Of a stretch of DNA of 7,557 nucleotides, positions 6,250 to 7,557 are shown in pieces. The notes under the pieces were generated by a model. It was not told the origin of the DNA. It did not search any database and saw only the letters and a list, made by a program, of their open reading frames with translations. Numbering within the stretch: the stretch's first letter is position 1; every line of letters begins with the position of its first letter. Source of the stretch: Betaproteobacteria bacterium (GTDB lineage: Bacteria > Pseudomonadota > Gammaproteobacteria > Burkholderiales > Burkholderiaceae); assembly GCA_015654605.1 (NCBI GenBank), contig JAATGO010000304.1:1-7557 (forward strand), read 5' to 3'. A program made the translations under genes and the position numbers.

Positions 6250-6278
6250 AGAACGAAGAGATATCTGAATACCACTGC
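6250..6278 (+). promoter_or_regulatory. Degenerate HrpL-type box upstream of the sigma factor gene
   Basis: AGAACG (6250-6255), 16 bases, then CCACTGC (6272-6278) on the plus strand: GAAC and CCAC are intact with correct spacing, 8 of 11 defined positions. It lies 93 bp before the sigma ATG and would imply autoregulation. Two -35 mismatches make it speculative. I see no convincing sigma-70 or sigma-54 promoter here. Confidence 0.3.
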
Positions 6279-6371
6279 TATCGTCCATCCATACTTTTTG
6301 AGATGCTATTGTAAAAATTTCCTACATCATCTCAATTTTCACTAACAGCTTAGTGTTTCAAGGAGAACGCT

Positions 6372-6980
6372 ATGGATCATCCAGTGTTTAGTAATCATAT
6401 ATCTGATTTTCATCCATCGGAATTGGATACCGAGGACAACACAATTGAAGAAGCCACCAGAGACGTACCACAAATTGATATCGTTGCACTTTATACAGAA
6501 CATCGTAGCCATATTTTACGTTTTGTCCAACGTTACGTAGGAAATCATGAGGATGCGGAAGACGTCGTGCAAAACACATTCATCGAGGCAGTTAAATGTG
6601 CACATCGCTTCTCTGGCTTGTCTAAACCATCAACATGGTTATTTGGCATTGCATTGAATTTAGCTCGTAATCAGGTACGCCGTAACACAGCTAACCGCTA
6701 CGACATGGTAGATGAGAATTTTATGGAACAACTTGTCGATACCCACGCCGATCCGGCGATGTTGTTCGAATTACGCCAGATCGCACAGAAAGTCGATGCA
6801 TTACTCAATGAACTACCACCAAAAATCCGCTCAACATTTGAGGCAGTACTTGATGGAGATGCAACCTATGAAGAAGCGGCAGAACAGCTTCATATTCCCA
6901 TTGGAACAGTACGTTCACGTGTTTCTCGTGTAAGAGCCGCAGTTCGCAATGAATACGGATCCTCACATCGAGAAGATTGA
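6372..6980 (+). CDS. hrpL: ECF-type RNA polymerase sigma factor, HrpL/BtrS-like T3SS regulator
   Basis: A 202-residue sigma factor of the extracytoplasmic-function (ECF) class, directing RNA polymerase to a dedicated promoter set. Residues 1-35 are an acidic extension. Sigma region 2 spans about 38-105: YVGNHEDAEDVVQNTFIEA (56-74) is the core-polymerase and -10 recognition part, and STWLFGIALNLARNQVRR (87-104) ends it. Region 4 spans about 141-193, with the -35-binding helix-turn-helix at ATYEEAAEQLHIPIGTVRSR (164-183). Only regions 2 and 4 are present, as expected for ECF factors. The ATG at 6372 follows a strong AAGGAG ribosome site six bases upstream. It is divergent from sctW, and a perfect HrpL-type promoter heads that operon, which is why I call it HrpL-like. 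The symbol rests on this context, not proven orthology, and Bordetella BtrS, an ECF factor driving a Ysc-type system, may be the closer functional parallel. No anti-sigma gene is visible. Confidence 0.92.
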   Translation: MDHPVFSNHISDFHPSELDTEDNTIEEATRDVPQIDIVALYTEHRSHILRFVQRYVGNHEDAEDVVQNTFIEAVKCAHRFSGLSKPSTWLFGIALNLARNQVRRNTANRYDMVDENFMEQLVDTHADPAMLFELRQIAQKVDALLNELPPKIRSTFEAVLDGDATYEEAAEQLHIPIGTVRSRVSRVRAAVRNEYGSSHRED

Positions 6981-6983
6981 TAG

Positions 6984-7029
6984 TATGGCGCGCAAGTTAC
7001 TAGCTTTAGCGCGCCATATTTTCTTTTTT
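6984..7029 (+). terminator. Intrinsic terminator of the sigma gene
   Basis: TATGGCGCGC (6984-6993) and GCGCGCCATA (7009-7018) form a perfect 10-bp GC-rich stem, with AAG/CTT pairing possible inside the 15-nt loop, followed by TTTTCTTTTTT. It begins three bases after the sigma stop codon. The T-run is only on the plus strand, so it serves the sigma gene. The right arm overlaps the last codons of the convergent chaperone gene. Confidence 0.92.
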
Positions 7030-7446
7030 ATCTGACTGAATAACTGCAAAGTAACGACTCGCCAAATCAGCAGTAGATAGGATGGCATCCATGACACTAC
7101 GTTCATCGCTCAACTCCGTCATCGGGATTTTCTTAACAACAATGTAGCGCCCTTCATCTGCCTGCCAAAAGAATTCAATATCAGAAATATTGTCATCTAT
7201 TTCTGTTTTGGGAGAAAATAATAACGGTAGATAATGTGGATGTTCACAACTAGGTAATAATCCTGTAATGGAAAGATAACGATCAGCTCCACTGTATTCG
7301 ACGGAAGCACGTGTGATAATTTCTCCAATCTGCAACTCAAGCACAGGATTCTCTGACCCTTCCTGTCCTGCAAGAGCAGTGAGTTCAAGTAACAAGTGTT
7401 TTACCTGAACAGCAGAAATATCGTCGTTATTGTCGTCTTGTTGCAA
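7006..7446 (-). CDS. CesT-like class I type III secretion chaperone
   Basis: A 146-residue acidic protein with the features of class I T3SS chaperones, small dimeric cytoplasmic proteins that keep an effector or translocator export-ready. An N-terminal helix (about 12-28, VKHLLLELTALAG) is followed by beta-rich segments (ELQIGEIITRASVEY, RYLSITGLL, IEFFWQADEGRYIVVKKIPM, about 37-110) and a C-terminal helix (about 115-136, MDAILSTADLASRYFAVIQ). The apparent start is TTG (7444-7446), with GAGAAGG eight bases upstream. An ATT codon just before it is possible, and the frame is closed by TGA at 7465-7467, so there is no upstream ATG. It converges on the sigma gene, and its last three codons (MAR) lie in the right arm of that gene's terminator. 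No hrp-type box is visible in the available upstream 110 bp. Its partner is probably outside the window. Family by pattern, not by search. Confidence 0.68.
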   Translation of the reverse strand: MQQDDNNDDISAVQVKHLLLELTALAGQEGSENPVLELQIGEIITRASVEYSGADRYLSITGLLPSCEHPHYLPLLFSPKTEIDDNISDIEFFWQADEGRYIVVKKIPMTELSDERSVMDAILSTADLASRYFAVIQSDKKENMAR

Positions 7447-7557
7447 AATCGTAGCCTTCTCAGGTCAGCAAAGGTACACAATGTGGCCACCCAACGTAGC
7501 GCTGCAAGATAGGAAAGTATTTTACCTGTTAATCATTACAAGGAAAAGATAGTCTGC

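Noticed and set aside
6087..6371. Sigma-54 (GGCAC-TTGC) promoter for the sigma gene, as in classical hrpL
   Set aside because: A GGCAC occurs near 6172, but no TTGC-type -12 element follows at the right spacing.
7447..7557. Gene or promoter at the right edge
   Set aside because: The minus-strand frames checked are closed by stops (TGA at 7465-7467, TAA at 7522-7524), and no GGAAC/CCAC pair is present. A purine-rich AAGGAAAAG near the end could be a ribosome site for a plus-strand gene beyond the edge, but this cannot be judged.

Overview
The window carries part of a type III secretion system (T3SS) locus from a Gram-negative bacterium, most likely a proteobacterium with an AT-leaning genome. 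The species cannot be named from the sequence. The export genes lie on the minus strand, from about 6.09 kb down to 1.27 kb. Their order is SctW (YopN/HrpJ family), a TyeA-like protein, a small chaperone in the SycN position, SctX (YscX), SctY (YscY) and SctV (LcrD/HrcV export gate). This is the Yersinia yopN-tyeA-sycN-yscX-yscY-lcrD order. It marks a Ysc-type system, because SctX and SctY are not part of classical plant Hrp clusters.

The adjacent, divergently transcribed gene (6372-6980, plus) encodes an ECF sigma factor of the kind that controls Hrp systems (HrpL) and the Bordetella Bsc system (BtrS). A textbook HrpL-type promoter, GGAACC-N16-CCACATA, lies on the minus strand at 6056-6084, across the apparent start codon of sctW. 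Weaker versions with the same spacing lie further upstream of sctW (6159-6187), just after sctV and ahead of a proline-rich gene (1230-1258), and upstream of the sigma gene (6250-6278). The window therefore looks like a Ysc-type apparatus under an Hrp-style sigma factor.

Region by region: 1-209 (minus) is an open frame running off the window edge. It is in the same frame as the preceding gene, separated from it by one TAA. 210-941 (minus) encodes a Pro/Gly-rich protein with a perfect 39-bp tandem duplication and a helical tail, a candidate secreted substrate. 942-1267 is a non-coding leader with several inverted repeats and a candidate sigma-dependent promoter. 1268-6086 is the export gene block. 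6087-6371 is the divergent control region. 6372-6980 is the sigma factor, ending in a strong intrinsic terminator. 7006-7446 (minus, convergent) encodes an acidic CesT-like class I secretion chaperone with a TTG start. 7447-7557 is probably upstream sequence with no gene that I can support.

Proposed working model (inference): the sigma factor switches on the sctW operon and the proline-rich gene. SctW, the TyeA-like protein and the SycN-like chaperone form the gatekeeper that orders secretion. SctX and SctY act with SctV at the export gate. The chaperone at the right end serves an effector or translocator encoded outside the window.
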